A stretch of 64,000 nt of DNA from Pythium myriotylum (Eukaryota; Oomycota; Peronosporomycetes; Pythiales; Pythiaceae), in NCBI GenBank assembly GCA_023091665.1, contig JALJCQ010000028.1, positions 1-64,000 of the forward strand. Reading direction: 5' to 3'. A model generated the notes under the pieces. It was not told the origin of the DNA. It was given only the letters and a program-made list of their open reading frames with translations, and made no database searches. The position numbers were made by a program, and so were the translations under genes. Each line of letters begins with the position of its first letter. Positions within the stretch are counted from its first letter, which is position 1. Shown one piece after another: positions 62,664-64,000 of the stretch.

Positions 62664-64000
62664 GAGACTGGCATGGTAGAGCGGTGTTGTGGTCGATCAG
62701 GAACTTTGCACGTTGACATCTTCTGTCTTACTGGTGTTTATGACTTTGACTTTGAAGGTGAGGTCTATTGGATCGCAATTTAATGAACCCTATAGTACTG
62801 ATGTTTATTATTGCGGCCATGAGGTCTATTCGATCGCATTGGTGGGAACCTCATAGCCTGGTCTTGGCTGAAGATAGACGCTGAAGTAATCTTGTAGGAT
62901 GGGAAGCTTGGGTTCACTCCATGGCAACATTGATCAACGCCTTCGTGCGAGCGACCGACGAGTGGGTCGTGCCACAAGATCCGAACCCAAGGACTTCGCA
63001 TATGGATGCGTCAACGCTCTAGAGTTAACACGTTAGGAAATAAGAGGACAGAAAGAATCGGATAAGACTTCCATTGTCTGCTGTCTTCATCCGTAGTGCC
63101 CAAAATCAAAAGACAGTGTGCTACGTCGGATACCTTGACTACTACGAATATGGATTTACGGTGGTCTTCTCTGCCAGCTATCCTGCTATTCTTCGCACGG
63201 GCACTGAAGAGCATGTCTTCATGGTCGTATCGTTCGCGGACAAGCTGGTGGCGAGGACCGCTCGTCTGCGGGAATGCTTGGGTTCAAGTGTACCTCTTGT
63301 CGAGTGCTGTGAAAACAACGCACTTTGACCACACCAAGAGAGGAATCACACGCAATTTGCTACGAAGAGCGCAGGTGAAACCGTCAACGAGTCCGGAGGG
63401 GGAGCTCAGCGCGAGCAACTCTGGCACGTCGCGCAGAACGAGCGACGTAGGACCCCGACGCAACACGCCGGCAACACACATCAGCACACACCAGGCGACA
63501 ACGCCACGCCAGCCACAAGACTATCAACATCTCCAGCGCCGCGGGACCGACCGCCACGCAGCATCCGCCCAAGCACCGCGCGCGCGCATCGAGCCACCCC
63601 GCGCTGCCCCCGCCGCGGACGCCAGCCAAAGCAACGTCGCAGGGTGCGACGACCTCTCAGGGAACTCCCCGGCTAAATCTGTAACAGGTGGCGAGTCCGA
63701 TACTCACGACAAGTCTAAAAAAAAAAAAAAACCCCACGCGGGTGCTTCGCAGGGAAGGCGAAGTCCGGCAGGCTGGACGAAGTGCACGGAGCAGCTCGGA
63801 CAAGTGACTTGCCAACCGCCAGCCAGCACTCGCAAGCACCAAGCACCAAGGTCTACGCTTCATCCAGATGGTCCGTAACGCGTCGCCCAAAGCCCAGAGC
63901 CGCCGCTCGGTCTCCGACTAGGCCACGCCTTCATCCTGCATTGTGGTCTCCGACTAGGCCATGCCTTCATCCTGCATTGTTGCTGCATATCGGCGTATCT
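62664..64000. other. Intergenic, right end of window, no gene recognised
   Basis: The first 630 bp repeat the upstream region of the first tectonin gene. Beyond 63330 the DNA is compositionally biased, with an A run at 63717-63731 and Pro/Ala/Thr-rich open frames on the plus strand that look like low-complexity translation rather than a gene. Confidence 0.5.
63909..63980. repeat. Two tandem 36-bp repeats
   Basis: Two adjacent 36-bp copies beginning GGTCTCCGACTAGGCC and ending CATCCTGCATTGT differ at one base (C/T). They lie 20 bp from the window end, so more copies may follow. Confidence 0.85.

Noticed and set aside
63096..63878. 260-codon plus-strand frame near the right end, considered as a retrotransposon gag start
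   Set aside because: The composition is low complexity with a Lys run from poly-A; no zinc knuckle, protease or terminal repeat is visible.
1..64000. tRNA, rRNA and CRISPR features
   Set aside because: I scanned for conserved tRNA T-arm strings, rRNA segments and regularly spaced repeats and found none that hold up.

Overview
The window looks like nuclear DNA of a plant-associated oomycete, most likely Phytophthora or a close relative. It has secreted family-3 pectate lyases and tectonin-type lectins, 60-75 bp GT-AG introns, oomycete initiator/flanking promoter elements, a FYVE-rich gene set including a PH-FYVE-phosphatidylinositol kinase fusion, and a mitochondrial MinD. It holds no bacterial operons, rRNA or tRNA genes, or CRISPR arrays that I can see. 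Genes are compact and mostly alternate in orientation, with short divergent promoters and very short convergent gaps. | Region 1 (1-17405) is a tandem array with a period of about 4.87 kb. Each unit holds two nearly identical pectate lyase genes in inverted orientation; eight copies are visible and the first is cut by the window edge. Two 3' ends exist, a 285-residue long form (L) and a 268-residue short form (S), and the order is +L -S +L -S +S -L +S -L. The 1.1 kb spacer between convergent genes is therefore inverted in the two right-hand units relative to the two left-hand ones, swapping C-termini between genes, while the 2.07 kb divergent promoter spacer keeps one orientation. The left 4.6 kb carries many single-base indels absent from the other copies. 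| Region 2 (17406-19659) is a damaged zone: a TMEM14-family gene cut in an intron by the array edge, and an alternative oxidase gene with three frameshifts but intact di-iron motifs. | Region 3 (19660-25000): an iron-type alcohol dehydrogenase homologue lacking most metal ligands, a GT8 glycosyltransferase, and two older pectate lyases with disordered tails. | Region 4 (25390-29305): two secreted HAD phosphatases as an inverted repeat with equal 1348-bp arms. | Region 5 (29534-47027) is housekeeping: a TMEM198-like membrane protein, a kinesin whose ATPase motifs are all degenerate, a PH-FYVE-PI4K fusion, 5-hydroxyisourate hydrolase with a peroxisomal PTS2 signal, an uncharacterised protein, a FYVE-GAF protein and an INCENP-like passenger protein with a SAP domain. 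| Region 6 (48030-59381): two purple acid phosphatases flanking TRM6, a coiled-coil protein, a KLHDC4-like Kelch protein and mitochondrial MinD. | Region 7 (59598-64000): two tandem secreted tectonin-repeat proteins in a roughly 1.4 kb segmental duplication, then apparently non-coding DNA with a 36-bp tandem repeat. | Functionally, the pectate lyases (plant pectin breakdown), HAD and purple acid phosphatases (probable phosphate scavenging) and tectonins form a secreted set; the rest is core cell biology. All exon-intron structures were worked out by hand from splice signals, reading phase and protein-family continuity.
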